A stretch of 64,000 nucleotides of DNA from Micromonospora sp. U21 (GCF_018070045.1 NZ_JAGPYK010000001.1:434001-498000); one strand, 5' to 3'; shown: positions 1-9,661, counted from the first letter of the stretch. Notes: a model not told the origin generated them from the letters alone. Made by a program: numbers and translations.

Positions 1-2764
1 GCTGCCGCTCGGTCTCGGCCAGGACCGCCGGGTCGAGAAGTTCGCGCAGGTCGACCCGGCCGAGCAATTCACCGAGCAGCGTGGAGTCCAGGGCGAGCGC
101 CGCGGCGCGACGCTCGGCGAGCGGGGCGTCGCCCTCGTAGAGGAACGCCCCGACGTAGCCGAAGAGCAGTGACCGGGCGAACGGGGACGGCTGGTTGGTC
201 TCCACCTCGACCAGCCGCACCTTACGGGCGGCCAGGTCGCGCATCAGCCCGGCCAGCGCCGGCTGGTCGAAGACGTCCTGGAGGCACTCCCGGGCGGCCT
301 CCAGGGTGACCGGGAAGTCGGCGTACTCGCGTGCCACGTCGAGCAGCTGCGCGGCGCGTTGCCGCTGCTGCCAGAGCGGCTGGCGGCGGCGCGGGTCGCG
401 GCGGGGCAGCAGCAGCGACCGGGCGGCGCACTCCCGGAACCGGGCGGCGAAGAGCGCGGAGGTGCCGACCGACTCCTCCACGAGCTGGGCGATCTCGTCG
501 GGCTCGAAGACCACCACGTCGGCACCAGGTGGCTCCTCGGCCGTGTCCGGCAGCCGCACCACGATGCCGTCGTCGGAGGGCATCACCTGGGCGTCCACCC
601 CGTACCGCTCGGCCAGTCGGCGGCCCACGGCCAGCGCCCACGGCCCGTTGACCCGGGCGCCGAGGACGCTGTGCACGGCCAGCCGCCAGTCGCCCAGCTC
701 GTCGCGGAACCGTTCGACCACGATCGTGCGGTCGTCCGGCAGCGAACGGGTGGCCTCGCGCTGCTCGCGCAGGTACGCCATCAGGTTGGCGGCGGCCCAG
801 TCGTCCAGCCCGCCGTCACGCAACGTGGCCAGCGCCGCTTCGTCGCTCTGCCGCAGCAGGGTGCGCACCCGGGCGCCGATGGCCCGGCCGAGCTCCACCG
901 GCCGGCCCAACTGGTCGCCCTTCCAGAACGGCATCCGGGCCGCCTGCCCCGGGGCAGGTGAGACCAGCACCCGGTCGGGGGTGATCTCCTCGATACGCCA
1001 GGAGGAGGAGCCGAGCAGGAAGACGTCGCCGATCCGCGACTCGTAGACCATCTCCTCGTCCAGCTCGCCGACCCGCGCGGCCCGCTCGGCGCCGGCCAGG
1101 AAGACACCGAACAGGCCCCGGTCGGGGATGGTGCCACCGCTGGTCACCGCGAGCCGTTGCGCGCCGGGGCGGCCCGTGAGCACGTCGGTGGCCCGGTCCC
1201 AGACCAGCCGGGGGCGCAGCTCGGCGAAGGCGGTGGACGGGTAGCGGCCGGAGAGCATGTCCAGCACGGCGTGCAGCGCGGAGTCGGGCAGCTCGGCGAA
1301 GGGCGCGGCCCGGCGGACCAGCACGGCCAGATCACCGACCCGCCACGGCTCCAGTGCCACCATCGCGACGATCTGCTGGGCCAGCACGTCCAGCGGGTTG
1401 CGCGGGTAGTGCAGCTCCTCGATCGCGCCGTCGGTCATCCGCTCGGCGACCACCGCGCAGGAGAGCAGGTCGCCGCGGTGCTTCGGGAAGACCACCCCGC
1501 GGGAGACCGCGCCCACCTGGTGCCCGGCCCGGCCGACCCGTTGCAGGCCGGCGGCCACGCTCGGCGGCGCCTCGATCTGCACCACCAGGTCGACCGCGCC
1601 CATGTCGATGCCCAGCTCCAGGCTGGAGGTGGCCACCACCGCCGGGAGCTGGCCGGACTTGAGCGCCTCCTCGATGTGCTTGCGCTCCTCCCGGGAGACG
1701 CTGCCGTGGTGCGCTCGGGCGATCACCGGCGCCGCGCCGGTGGCCGCGCCGGACTGCGCCATCACCTCCGCCGGGGGCCGGTTGCGGACCGGACCGGCCG
1801 AGCCGTCCGCTACGCCTTCGGCGGCCAGCTCGTTGAGCCGCGCGCAGAACCGTTCGGCGCTGCGTCGGGAGTTGGTGAAGACGATGGTCGAGCGGTGCTC
1901 GCCGATGAGCGAGAAGACCCGCTCCTCGACGGCCGGCCAGATCGAGGCGCGGCGCGGCCCGGGCCCGCCGAGGTCGTCCTCCGGCGGCTGCTCCTGCTCG
2001 TCGAGGCGGGTCATGTCCTCCACCGGCACCTGCACGCTGACCTCGATGGTCTTCGCGGTGGCCGGCTGCACGACGTCGACCGGCCGGGCGCCGCCGAGGA
2101 ACCGTGCGCAGGCGTCGATCGGCCGGACGGTGGCGGAGAGGCCGATGCGTTGCGCCGGGGCGGGCAGCAGCTCGTCGAGGCGTTCCAGCGAGAGGGCGAG
2201 GTGGGCGCCGCGCTTGCTGCCGGCGACCGCGTGCACCTCGTCGATGATCACCGTCTGGACGCCGCGTAGTGAATCCCGGGCGGCGGAGGTGAGCAGGAGG
2301 AACAGCGACTCGGGCGTGGTGATGAGGATGTCAGGCGGGGTGCGGGCGAAGGCTCGTCGCTCGTCGGCCGGGGTGTCGCCGGTGCGCATGCCGACGGTGA
2401 TGTCGGGCGGGGCGACGCCGAGTCGGGTCGCCGCCTGCCGGATGCCGGCCAGCGGGGCGCGCAGGTTGCGCTCGACGTCGACGGCGAGCGCCTTGAGCGG
2501 GCTGACGTAGAGCACCCGGCAGCGCTGCCGGGCCTCGGCCGGAGCGGGCTCGCGGGCCAGCCGATCGAGGGACCAGAGGAAGGCGGCGAGCGTCTTGCCG
2601 GAGCCGGTGGGCGCCACCACGAGGGCGTTGCGGCCGGCGGCGACCGATCGCCAGGCGCCGGCCTGGGCGGCGGTGGGGGCGGCGAAGGCGGCGTCGAACC
2701 AGGCACGGGTGGCCGGGCCGAACCCGGCCAGCACCCCGGTCGTGTCTGCGTCTGCGCCGGTCAC
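1..2764 (-). CDS. lhr: Lhr-family ATP-dependent DEAD/DEAH helicase (3' end outside window)
   Basis: Superfamily 2 helicase of the Lhr (large helicase-related) family, a 3'-5' translocase linked to DNA repair. Reading from a GTG at 2764, about 921 codons are visible before the left edge. Seen: Walker A APTGSGKT (residues ~51-58), TTPESL, DEVH box with the family-typical IIDEVHAVAGSKRGAHL (~173-189), LSAT, and a C-terminal RecA lobe with ATSSLELGIDMG and QRVGRAGHQ. The winged-helix/Lhr-core region follows. Full-length Lhr proteins are ~1500 aa, so roughly the last third is missing because of the window edge, not truncation. It is divergent from the 128-aa gene at 2943. The start is the first in-frame GTG upstream of the helicase core; only a weak GGCGGGG precedes it, so the start is less certain than the family. 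Confidence 0.93.
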   Translation of the reverse strand, partial: MTGADADTTGVLAGFGPATRAWFDAAFAAPTAAQAGAWRSVAAGRNALVVAPTGSGKTLAAFLWSLDRLAREPAPAEARQRCRVLYVSPLKALAVDVERNLRAPLAGIRQAATRLGVAPPDITVGMRTGDTPADERRAFARTPPDILITTPESLFLLLTSAARDSLRGVQTVIIDEVHAVAGSKRGAHLALSLERLDELLPAPAQRIGLSATVRPIDACARFLGGARPVDVVQPATAKTIEVSVQVPVEDMTRLDEQEQPPEDDLGGPGPRRASIWPAVEERVFSLIGEHRSTIVFTNSRRSAERFCARLNELAAEGVADGSAGPVRNRPPAEVMAQSGAATGAAPVIARAHHGSVSREERKHIEEALKSGQLPAVVATSSLELGIDMGAVDLVVQIEAPPSVAAGLQRVGRAGHQVGAVSRGVVFPKHRGDLLSCAVVAERMTDGAIEELHYPRNPLDVLAQQIVAMVALEPWRVGDLAVLVRRAAPFAELPDSALHAVLDMLSGRYPSTAFAELRPRLVWDRATDVLTGRPGAQRLAVTSGGTIPDRGLFGVFLAGAERAARVGELDEEMVYESRIGDVFLLGSSSWRIEEITPDRVLVSPAPGQAARMPFWKGDQLGRPVELGRAIGARVRTLLRQSDEAALATLRDGGLDDWAAANLMAYLREQREATRSLPDDRTIVVERFRDELGDWRLAVHSVLGARVNGPWALAVGRRLAERYGVDAQVMPSDDGIVVRLPDTAEEPPGADVVVFEPDEIAQLVEESVGTSALFAARFRECAARSLLLPRRDPRRRQPLWQQRQRAAQLLDVAREYADFPVTLEAARECLQDVFDQPALAGLMRDLAARKVRLVEVETNQPSPFARSLLFGYVGAFLYEGDAPLAERRAAALALDSTLLGELLGRVDLRELLDPAVLAETERQ

Positions 2765-2850
2765 CGGTCCATCGTGCCCCGCCGGTACGACAACCACGAG
2801 CGACCGGCGGTGGAATGTGTCCGAGTGAAAGCCATAAGCACTGGATGCGT

Positions 2851-2875
2851 ACTTAATGCGTTAAGTCTCACTTAA
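2851..2875. promoter_or_regulatory. ACTTAA palindrome plus third copy (operator candidate)
   Basis: ACTTAA (2851-2856), 4-nt spacer, TTAAGT (2861-2866), then a third ACTTAA at 2870-2875. The block sits in an unusually AT-rich patch (about 2830-2910) of the divergent intergenic region between the helicase and the 128-aa gene. Six-base arms with close spacing look like a dimeric repressor site, or overlapping promoter and operator. No regulator can be named. Confidence 0.45.
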
Positions 2876-2942
2876 CTGCTTGCTTGTGAGGAGCAACATA
2901 AAGTAACTTCACTCGCAACGCGAACCGGGGTGGGGGGATCGG

Positions 2943-3329
2943 ATGGCCGGCGAGCAGCGGAATGTCGAACCCGGCACCGACGTGCTGATCCGCAAGGTCG
3001 ACAGCCACCTCGCCACGCTCCGTGGCGGCCTGCACGGGCCGGAGCTCGAGCTCGCCGAACGCCTCGCCCGCTGCCTGCGTGAGCTCGTCATCTCCACCGC
3101 GCAGGCCAGCGCCGCCGACCGCGGCCAGGTCCGCGTCGCCGTCCACTACTTCGTGCTGCGCCGGGAGAGCCGCGGCCGGCTGCTCTCGGTGCGGTCGCTG
3201 GCCGCCGCGGAGCGGGTGGTCGACAAGGTCGCCCGCCAGCTCGGCCGCGTCGACCTGCTGGCCGAGCTGCGCCGCGACCGTCCCGTCCCCGACGACGCGC
3301 TGCCCGTCGGGGACGCCCTGCTGCGCTGA
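2943..3329 (+). CDS. Unknown 128-aa helical protein
   Basis: Not recognised. The ATG is preceded by a strong purine-rich run (GGGGTGGGGGG). The product is Leu/Ala/Arg-rich with no signal peptide or membrane segment, and contains no cysteine apart from one in ARCLREL. A middle segment (QVRVAVHYFVLRRESRGRLL) reads as a possible beta-hairpin between helical parts. It stands alone between the divergent helicase and the Mrp operon, with AT-rich palindromic DNA upstream suggesting specific regulation. Its role is unknown. Confidence 0.6.
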   Translation: MAGEQRNVEPGTDVLIRKVDSHLATLRGGLHGPELELAERLARCLRELVISTAQASAADRGQVRVAVHYFVLRRESRGRLLSVRSLAAAERVVDKVARQLGRVDLLAELRRDRPVPDDALPVGDALLR

Positions 3330-3495
3330 CGCCGGCCGCACCTCTGACGCCGGCCGCACTCGCACATCAGCCACATCCTCACCACGCAACCTGGACGAAT
3401 TCCGGCAAAACGGCCCGACGGGCGACGAACTGGCGTCTGATCGCTGCTAGGCGCCACCGCTGCACGGGCGTCGGCCACCTCGACCGGGAGCGCGG

Positions 3496-6339
3496 GTGCT
3501 GGTACTACTCATCCTCCATCTCGTGGCAGCTCTCGTCGCGCCGCTGTTCGTTCGGTGGTGGGGTCCCCGTGCGTGCTACCCGCTGGCGCTGGCGCCGGCA
3601 GCCGCGTTCGGCTGGGCGGTGGCCCGCACGCCGGCCGTCGCCCACGGCGGGGCGGTGGTCGAGACGTACCCGTGGATCCGGCAGCTGGGCCTCGACGTCG
3701 CGCTGCGGCTCACCACGCTGTCCTGGCTGATGACCCTGCTGATCGGCGGCGTCGGCGCGCTGGTGCTGATCTACAGCGCCCGGTACTTCGCCGCAGGCTC
3801 GATCGGACTGGCGCAGTTCGTCGCCGTCCTGGTCGCCTTCGCCGGAGCGATGCTCGTCCTGGTCTTCGCCGACGACCTGCTGCTGCTCTACGTCGGGTGG
3901 GAGCTGACCACGATCTTCTCGTACCTGCTGATCGGGCACAGCACCGAACGGCGGTCCAGCCGGTGGGCGGCGGCGCAGGCGCTGACGGTCACCACGCTGG
4001 GCGGGCTGGCCATGCTGGTCGGGTTCATCCTGCTCGGCGAGCACGCGGGCAGCTACCGCTGGTCGGAGATCGCCGCACAGCCGCTACCCGGCGGCGGTTA
4101 CCTGGTCACCGCCGTGCTGCTGATCCTGACCGGCGCGCTGTCCAAGTCGGCGGTGCTGCCGTTCAGCTCCTGGCTGCCGGTCGCGATGGCGGCACCAACG
4201 CCGGTCAGCGCGTACCTGCACGCGGCCGCCATGGTCAAGGCCGGCGTCTACCTGGTCGGGCTGCTCGCGCCGGTGCTGGCCGTGGTCGGCCCCTGGCGGC
4301 CCGTGGTGCAGGTCGCGGGCCTGGCCACCATGCTGGTCGGGGGCTGGGCGGCACTGCGGCAGACCGACCTGAAGCTGTTGCTGGCGTACGGGACGGTCAG
4401 CCAGCTCGGTCTGCTGGTCGTGGTGACCGGGTCCGGCACGCCGGACGCCGCGCTGGCCGGTACGGCGATGCTGCTGGCGCACGCGCTGTTCAAGGCGGCG
4501 CTGTTCCTGGTCGTCGGCGTCATCGATCACGGCGCCGGCACCCGCGACCTGCGCGAGCTGTCCGGGCTGCGGCACTGGTCCCGACCGCTGTTCGTGGTCG
4601 CGGTGCTGGCCGCCGCGTCGATGGCCGGCGTGCCGCCGTTGGTCGGCTTCGTGGCGAAGGAGGCGGTGTTCGCGGCGTTCACCGACCGGCCGCTGCTCCT
4701 CGCCGGTCTGGTCGCCGGGACGGTGCTCACCGTCGCGTACAGCGCCCGCTTCGTCTGGGGCGCGTTCGCCGACCGGCCCGGCGTGGAGCCGGTCCAGGCG
4801 GGCCCGATCGCCGGGTCGCTGCTGGTCCCACCGGCGGTGCTGGCCGGCGTCGGGTTGCTCGCCGGCCCGGCCGCCGGACTGCTGGACGGACTGCTGCGCC
4901 CGTACGCCGATCTGCTCGGCGGGGTGCACGCGCATCTGACGCTCTGGTCCGGACCGACCCCGGCGCTCGGACTGTCCGTGCTGGCGCTCGCCGGCGGCGG
5001 CCTGCTCTTCGCGCTGCGCGGGCCGTTCGCCCCGGTGCTGGCCCGGCTCCGCTGGCCGGTCAGCGGCAGCCAGGGGTACGAGTGGATCGTGGGCCGGTTC
5101 GACCGGATGGCCGTCGAGGTCACCGGAGCGACCCAGCGCGGCTCCCTGCCGCAGTATCTGGGGATCATCCTGGTCGTCCTGGTGCTGCTGCCCGGCGGGG
5201 CGATGCTCGCCGTTAGACCGTGGCGGGCCCGGATCCCGTTCTGGGACACCCCGCTGCAACCGGTGGTCGTGCTGGTGATCGGAGTGGCCGCGGTGCTGGC
5301 GGTCAGAGCCCGCCGCCGGCTGACCGCGATGCTGCTGGTGGGCGTGACCGGCTACGGCAGCGCCATGCTGTTCGTCCTGCACGGCGCGCCCGACCTCGCG
5401 CTCACGCAGTTCCTGGTGGAGACCGCGACCATCGCGATCTTCGTGCTGGTGCTGCGCCGCCTGCCCAACCGGTTCTCGGCCCGTCCGCTGCGCCGCAGCC
5501 GTTGGGCACGCCGGGCGATCGGAGTGACGGCGGGCATTGCGGCCGCCGGGCTGGCCCTCGTCGCCGCCAGTGCCCGCCGGGCGCCGGACATCTCCAGCGC
5601 CTTCCCGGACCTGGCGGTGGCCCAGGGGTACGGCCGCAACGTGGTCAACGTGACCCTGGTCGACATCCGGGCCTGGGACACCATGGGTGAGCTGGCCGTG
5701 CTGGTGGTGGCGGCGACCGGGGTCGCCAGCCTGATCTTCGAGCGGTCCCGCACCGGGCCCCGGCCACGCCGGGCAGAGTCGGCGGGCCCGGCGGGCCCGG
5801 CGGACCAGACCGACCGGCCGGTGTGGCTGCGCGGCGGCCCCACGCTGTACGAGGAGCGCCGCTCCATCGTGCTGGAGGTGATCATCCGGCTGATATTCCA
5901 CACCGTGGTGCTGTTCTCCCTGTTCCTGCTCTTCTCCGGGCACAACGCGCCGGGCGGCGGCTTCGCCGGCGGGCTGGTGGCGGGCCTCGCTCTGGTGGTC
6001 CGCTACCTGGCCGGCGGCCGGTACGAGCTGGCCGAGGCCGCACCGGTCGGCGCCGGCACCGTCCTCGGTGCCGGGCTGGCCCTGTCGGTGGGTACCGGTG
6101 TGGTGGCGCTGCTGGCCGGTGGATCGGTGCTGGAGAGCGCCAAGGTCGACCGGTCCCTACCGCTGGTCGGCGACGCACATCTGGTCACCTCGCTCTTCTT
6201 CGACATCGGCGTTTACCTGGTCGTGATCGGGCTGGTGCTGGACATCCTGCGCAGCCTCGGGGCCGAGGTGGACCGGCACATCGAGGCGACCGGGACCGCC
6301 ACCGGGGGGCTCGCCGTCGACAAGGGGGACCGGTCATGA
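3496..6339 (+). CDS. mrpA: Mrp Na+(K+)/H+ antiporter subunit A fused to subunit B
   Basis: Largest subunit of the Mrp-type cation/proton antiporter, homologous to complex I NuoL. The 947-aa protein has an N-terminal NuoL/MrpA core of many membrane segments (motifs WELTTIFSYLLIG, LPFSSWLPVAMAAPTPVSAYLHAAAMVKAGVY, with conserved Lys and His), then an MbhE-like region. From about residue 780 it contains a complete MrpB-like domain (FHTVVLFSLFLLFSGHNAPGGGFAGGL), so A and B are one polypeptide. It is the first gene of mrpA(B)CDEFG and its TGA overlaps the mrpC ATG. The GTG start has GGGAG nearby. The complex uses the proton gradient to expel Na+ or K+; ion specificity cannot be read from sequence. 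Confidence 0.95.
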   Translation: MLVLLILHLVAALVAPLFVRWWGPRACYPLALAPAAAFGWAVARTPAVAHGGAVVETYPWIRQLGLDVALRLTTLSWLMTLLIGGVGALVLIYSARYFAAGSIGLAQFVAVLVAFAGAMLVLVFADDLLLLYVGWELTTIFSYLLIGHSTERRSSRWAAAQALTVTTLGGLAMLVGFILLGEHAGSYRWSEIAAQPLPGGGYLVTAVLLILTGALSKSAVLPFSSWLPVAMAAPTPVSAYLHAAAMVKAGVYLVGLLAPVLAVVGPWRPVVQVAGLATMLVGGWAALRQTDLKLLLAYGTVSQLGLLVVVTGSGTPDAALAGTAMLLAHALFKAALFLVVGVIDHGAGTRDLRELSGLRHWSRPLFVVAVLAAASMAGVPPLVGFVAKEAVFAAFTDRPLLLAGLVAGTVLTVAYSARFVWGAFADRPGVEPVQAGPIAGSLLVPPAVLAGVGLLAGPAAGLLDGLLRPYADLLGGVHAHLTLWSGPTPALGLSVLALAGGGLLFALRGPFAPVLARLRWPVSGSQGYEWIVGRFDRMAVEVTGATQRGSLPQYLGIILVVLVLLPGGAMLAVRPWRARIPFWDTPLQPVVVLVIGVAAVLAVRARRRLTAMLLVGVTGYGSAMLFVLHGAPDLALTQFLVETATIAIFVLVLRRLPNRFSARPLRRSRWARRAIGVTAGIAAAGLALVAASARRAPDISSAFPDLAVAQGYGRNVVNVTLVDIRAWDTMGELAVLVVAATGVASLIFERSRTGPRPRRAESAGPAGPADQTDRPVWLRGGPTLYEERRSIVLEVIIRLIFHTVVLFSLFLLFSGHNAPGGGFAGGLVAGLALVVRYLAGGRYELAEAAPVGAGTVLGAGLALSVGTGVVALLAGGSVLESAKVDRSLPLVGDAHLVTSLFFDIGVYLVVIGLVLDILRSLGAEVDRHIEATGTATGGLAVDKGDRS

Positions 6340-6815
6340 CCACCAGCGGCCCCGGGCCCGTGCTGGTGCTGGTGCTCGCCGTCGGGGTGCTGGTCGGCTG
6401 CGGGGTGATCCTGCTGCTGGAGCGCAGTCTGACCCGGATCCTGCTGGGCGTGATCCTGCTCGGCAACGGGGTCAACCTGCTGATCCTGCTGGGCGGTCGG
6501 TCCGGTGAGGCGCCGATCGTCGGCACCGGCCCGGTGGACCGGATGAGCGACCCGCTGCCGCAGGCCATGGTGCTGACCGCCATCGTGATCACCTTCGGGT
6601 TGACCGCGTTCCTGCTCGCCGTGGCGTACCGGAGCTGGTACCTCACCGGCGACGATGAGGTGCCCGACGACCTGGAGGACCGGCAGATCGTCCGCCGGGC
6701 CGAGCGTGACGAGGTGGGCACCGTCGATCTCGGCGGGGAGGGCCCGGACGACGACCCGGAGCAGGTCGATCCCGAGCCCGCCCGGCGCCGGCTGCGGCGC
6801 GGGGACGAGGTGTGA
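6336..6815 (+). CDS. mrpC: Mrp antiporter subunit C
   Basis: NuoK-like small subunit of the Mrp complex. The 159-aa protein has three hydrophobic helices (residues ~8-28, ~30-50, ~75-100) with the family motif ILLGNGVNLLIL and DPLPQAMVLTAIVI. A strongly acidic and basic C-terminal tail of about 50 residues extends beyond the core of shorter homologues and is probably cytoplasmic. The ATG overlaps the mrpA stop (ATGA), which indicates translational coupling. Confidence 0.94.
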   Translation: MTTSGPGPVLVLVLAVGVLVGCGVILLLERSLTRILLGVILLGNGVNLLILLGGRSGEAPIVGTGPVDRMSDPLPQAMVLTAIVITFGLTAFLLAVAYRSWYLTGDDEVPDDLEDRQIVRRAERDEVGTVDLGGEGPDDDPEQVDPEPARRRLRRGDEV

Positions 6816-6837
6816 TGGCCGGGCCGCGGGGGACACG

Positions 6838-8343
6838 ATGAGCCGGCTGCTGCCGTTGCCGGTGGTGATGCCGCTGCTCGGCGCGGCGTTGACCCTGCTG
6901 CTGGCCGCCCGACCCGGGCTCCAACGCGCGGTCAGCGTGCTGTGCCTGTGCGGCACCCTCACCGTGGCGCTGCTGCTGCTGGTGCAGGCGTACCGGCACG
7001 GGCCGGTGGTGCTGGCGATCGGCGGCTGGCCGGCGCCGGTCGGCATCGTCCTGGTCGCCGACCAACTCGCCGCGCTGATGCTGGTGGTCTCCTCGGCGGT
7101 CACCCTCTGCGTGCTGCTGTACTCGGTCGGCCAGGGCCGCAGCGAGACCGGCGAGAGCGCACCGGTGGTCATCTTCCACCCGACGTACCTGGTGCTCACC
7201 GCGGGCGTCACCAACGCGTTCCTCGCCGGTGACCTGTTCAACCTCTTCGTCGGCTTCGAGATCCTGCTGGCCGCCAGCTTCGTGCTGATCACCCTGGGCG
7301 GCACCGAGACCCGCATCCGCACCGGGTCGACGTACGTGGTGGTCAGCATCCTCTCCTCGATGATCTTCCTGGCCGGGGTGGGGCTGGTGTACGCGGCCAC
7401 CGGCACACTCAACCTGGCCCAACTCGCCCAGCGCCTCGACGACCTGCCCGCCGGCGTCCGGCTCACCCTGGAGCTGATGCTGCTGCTCGCGTTCGGCGTC
7501 AAGGCGGCGGTCTTCCCGCTCTCGGCCTGGCTGCCGGACAGCTACCCCACGGCGCCGGCTCCGGTCACCGCGGTCTTCGCGGGGCTGCTGACCAAGGTGG
7601 GCGTCTACGCGATCATCCGCACCGAGACGCTGCTCTTTCCGGGCGGGCAGGCCGACGAACTGCTCATGGTCGTCGCCGGGCTGACCATGGTGGTCGGCAT
7701 CCTCGGCGCGGTGGCCCAGTCCGACATGAAGCGGCTCTTCTCGTTCACGCTGGTCAGCCACATCGGTTACATGATCTTCGGGGTGGCGTTGAGCACCATC
7801 GCGGGGCTCTCTGGCGCGATCTTCTACGTGGTGCACCACATCACCATCCAGACCACGCTCTTCCTGGTCGCCGGGCTGGTCGAGGTCCGGGCCGGCAGTA
7901 CCGACCTGCGCCGCCTCGGCGGGCTGGCCCGAATGGCGCCGCTGCTCGGCGTGCTGTTCTTCGTCCCGGCGATGAACCTCGCCGGCGTGCCACCGTTCTC
8001 CGGTTTCCTCGGCAAGCTCGGCCTGCTCCAGGCCGGGGTGGCGGCCGGCGGGCCGCTGCCCGGGGTGCTCGTCGCGGCCGGCGCGCTGACCAGCCTGCTC
8101 ACCCTGTACGTGGCCTCCCGGGTGTGGAACATCGCCTTCTGGCGGTCGCCCCGACTGGCCACCACCGAGCCGGCCGTCCGGCTGCCCAGGCTGATGGTCG
8201 GGGCCACCGTGGCCCTGGTCGCGTTCGGGCTGGCGCTGACCGTGCTGGCCGGTCCGCTCTTCGAGGTCACCGCCGACGCGGCCGCCGACCTGCGCTCACG
8301 CACCCCGTACCTGCGGGCCGTGCTGCCGGGCGGCACGCCGTGA
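6838..8343 (+). CDS. mrpD: Mrp antiporter subunit D
   Basis: NuoM/NuoN-like proton-translocating subunit of the Mrp antiporter, 501 aa. Seen: FNLFVGFEILLAASFVLI with the conserved Glu, KAAVFPLSAWLPDSYPTAPAPVTAVFAGLLTKVGVY with the channel Lys, and a late His-rich helix (FYVVHHITIQTTLFL). The start is ATG 6838, 22 bp after mrpC, because upstream in-frame sequence lies inside mrpC. The stop overlaps the mrpE GTG. Confidence 0.95.
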   Translation: MSRLLPLPVVMPLLGAALTLLLAARPGLQRAVSVLCLCGTLTVALLLLVQAYRHGPVVLAIGGWPAPVGIVLVADQLAALMLVVSSAVTLCVLLYSVGQGRSETGESAPVVIFHPTYLVLTAGVTNAFLAGDLFNLFVGFEILLAASFVLITLGGTETRIRTGSTYVVVSILSSMIFLAGVGLVYAATGTLNLAQLAQRLDDLPAGVRLTLELMLLLAFGVKAAVFPLSAWLPDSYPTAPAPVTAVFAGLLTKVGVYAIIRTETLLFPGGQADELLMVVAGLTMVVGILGAVAQSDMKRLFSFTLVSHIGYMIFGVALSTIAGLSGAIFYVVHHITIQTTLFLVAGLVEVRAGSTDLRRLGGLARMAPLLGVLFFVPAMNLAGVPPFSGFLGKLGLLQAGVAAGGPLPGVLVAAGALTSLLTLYVASRVWNIAFWRSPRLATTEPAVRLPRLMVGATVALVAFGLALTVLAGPLFEVTADAAADLRSRTPYLRAVLPGGTP

Positions 8344-8954
8344 CCGGCCCGGGCGGGACGGCCCCGAGCGGCGCCGACGAGCCGGCCGCGCCACGTCGGC
8401 GCCGGCTCGGGCGCTGGCGGGACCAGGCACTGGCGCTGGGCTGGCTGGTGGTGGTCTGGAGCCTGCTCTGGGGCGAGGTCAACTGGGCGAACCTGGTCGG
8501 AGGTCTGCTGGTGGGCGGCGCGGTGCTGCTGTTCTTCCCGCTGCCGACGGTCACCTTCGCCGGCCGGCTGCGCCCCCGCGCACTGCTGGTGTTCGCGGTC
8601 AGCTTCGGCGTCGAGCTGGTCGGCGCGAGCATGCACGTGGCCCGGATCGCGGTGCAGCCCGGCTACCGACCGCGTGGGGCGATCATCGCGGTGCGACTGC
8701 GGGTGCCCACCGACCTGAACCTGGCGCTCACCGCGGAGGCGGTCTCGCTGGTGCCCGGCACGCTGATCCTCGAGGTCGACCGGGATTCCGGCACGCTCTA
8801 CGTGCACGTGCTGGACACCCACGGGCCGGGAGAGCTGACCCTGGCCCGCAAGCGCACCCTCGCCGTCGAGCGGCGGATCGTCCGTGCGGTGGGCTCCGCC
8901 GCCGAACTGCGCCGCGTCGAGACCGATGCTGTCGAGAAGGGAACCCTCCCGTGA
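8340..8954 (+). CDS. mrpE: Mrp antiporter subunit E
   Basis: MrpE subunit, 204 aa. A proline/arginine-rich cytoplasmic N-terminus is followed by membrane segments (ALALGWLVVVWSLLWGE, LVGGLLVGGAVLLFF) and the family's soluble part with VPTDLNLALTAEAVSLVPGT and LDTHGPGEL. Translation from GTG 8340 overlaps the mrpD stop by the typical GTGA arrangement; the stop in turn overlaps mrpF. MrpE is required for assembly of the complex in other bacteria. Confidence 0.92.
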   Translation: MTGPGGTAPSGADEPAAPRRRRLGRWRDQALALGWLVVVWSLLWGEVNWANLVGGLLVGGAVLLFFPLPTVTFAGRLRPRALLVFAVSFGVELVGASMHVARIAVQPGYRPRGAIIAVRLRVPTDLNLALTAEAVSLVPGTLILEVDRDSGTLYVHVLDTHGPGELTLARKRTLAVERRIVRAVGSAAELRRVETDAVEKGTLP

Positions 8955-9214
8955 CCACGTTCCTGGCCGTCGTCCTCACCGTCCTGCTCTCGGTGACCGC
9001 GCTGCTCGCGCTGACCCGGCTCTACCGGGGCCCGTCGCTGCTGGACCGGGTGATCGCCGCGGACATGCTGCTCGCCACCATGGTCGGGGCGGTGGGCGCC
9101 GAGGCGGCGGTCAACCGGCACGCCACCACGCTGCCCGTCCTGGTGGTGCTCTCCCTGCTCGGCTTCGTCGGCTCGGTGTCGCTGGTCCGCTTCGCCGTTC
9201 GGGAGCCGGAATGA
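8951..9214 (+). CDS. mrpF: Mrp antiporter subunit F
   Basis: MrpF, 87 aa, three transmembrane helices. The conserved segment RLYRGPSLLDRVIAADML follows the first helix and carries the family's conserved Asp. GTG 8951 overlaps the mrpE stop and the own stop overlaps the mrpG ATG. Confidence 0.93.
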   Translation: MTTFLAVVLTVLLSVTALLALTRLYRGPSLLDRVIAADMLLATMVGAVGAEAAVNRHATTLPVLVVLSLLGFVGSVSLVRFAVREPE

Positions 9215-9573
9215 TCGGGACGATCGCCGACTGGCTCGGTGCCGGTTGCCTGGTGGCCGGCGCGCTGCTCGGCCTGGCCGCCGGGATCGGCGTGCTGCGC
9301 TTTCCGGACGCACTGTCCCGGATGCACGCGGCCACCAAACCGCAGGTGCTCGGGGTGCTCCTGCTGCTGCTCGGCATCACGCTGCGGCTGCGCTCCCAGA
9401 CGGATGTCGGCATGATCATGCTGGTGGCGGTCTTCCAGCTGGCCACCGCACCCGTCGCGGCACAGATGATCGGCCGGACCGCGTACCGGGCCGGCCGGTT
9501 CGACCGGGACCTGCTCGACGCGGACGAGTTGGCCGAACGCGGACCGGGCGGTGGGCCGGCGGGGCCGGGGTGA
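9211..9573 (+). CDS. mrpG: Mrp antiporter subunit G
   Basis: MrpG, 120 aa and last gene of the operon. Three helices; the motif GVLRFPDALSRMHAATKPQVLGVLL is diagnostic. A Gly/Pro-rich tail of ~15 residues ends the protein. ATG 9211 overlaps the mrpF stop (ATGA). A 180-bp gap follows before the next gene. Confidence 0.94.
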   Translation: MIGTIADWLGAGCLVAGALLGLAAGIGVLRFPDALSRMHAATKPQVLGVLLLLLGITLRLRSQTDVGMIMLVAVFQLATAPVAAQMIGRTAYRAGRFDRDLLDADELAERGPGGGPAGPG

Positions 9574-9649
9574 CGGCCTGGGCCACCGCTCAGGAACCGG
9601 ACGATCGGCGCCTTCGGCCCACCCTCAGCGGAGTCCCAGCCAGCGCCGA

Positions 9650-9655
9650 TAAAAT
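9650..9655 (+). promoter_or_regulatory. -10 element (TAAAAT) for a leaderless transcript
   Basis: TAAAAT in otherwise GC-rich DNA ends 6 nt before ATG 9662. A start site about 7 nt downstream of the -10 would coincide with that ATG, the usual arrangement of leaderless actinobacterial mRNAs. No clear -35 was seen. Confidence 0.5.
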
Positions 9656-9661
9656 GGAGGC

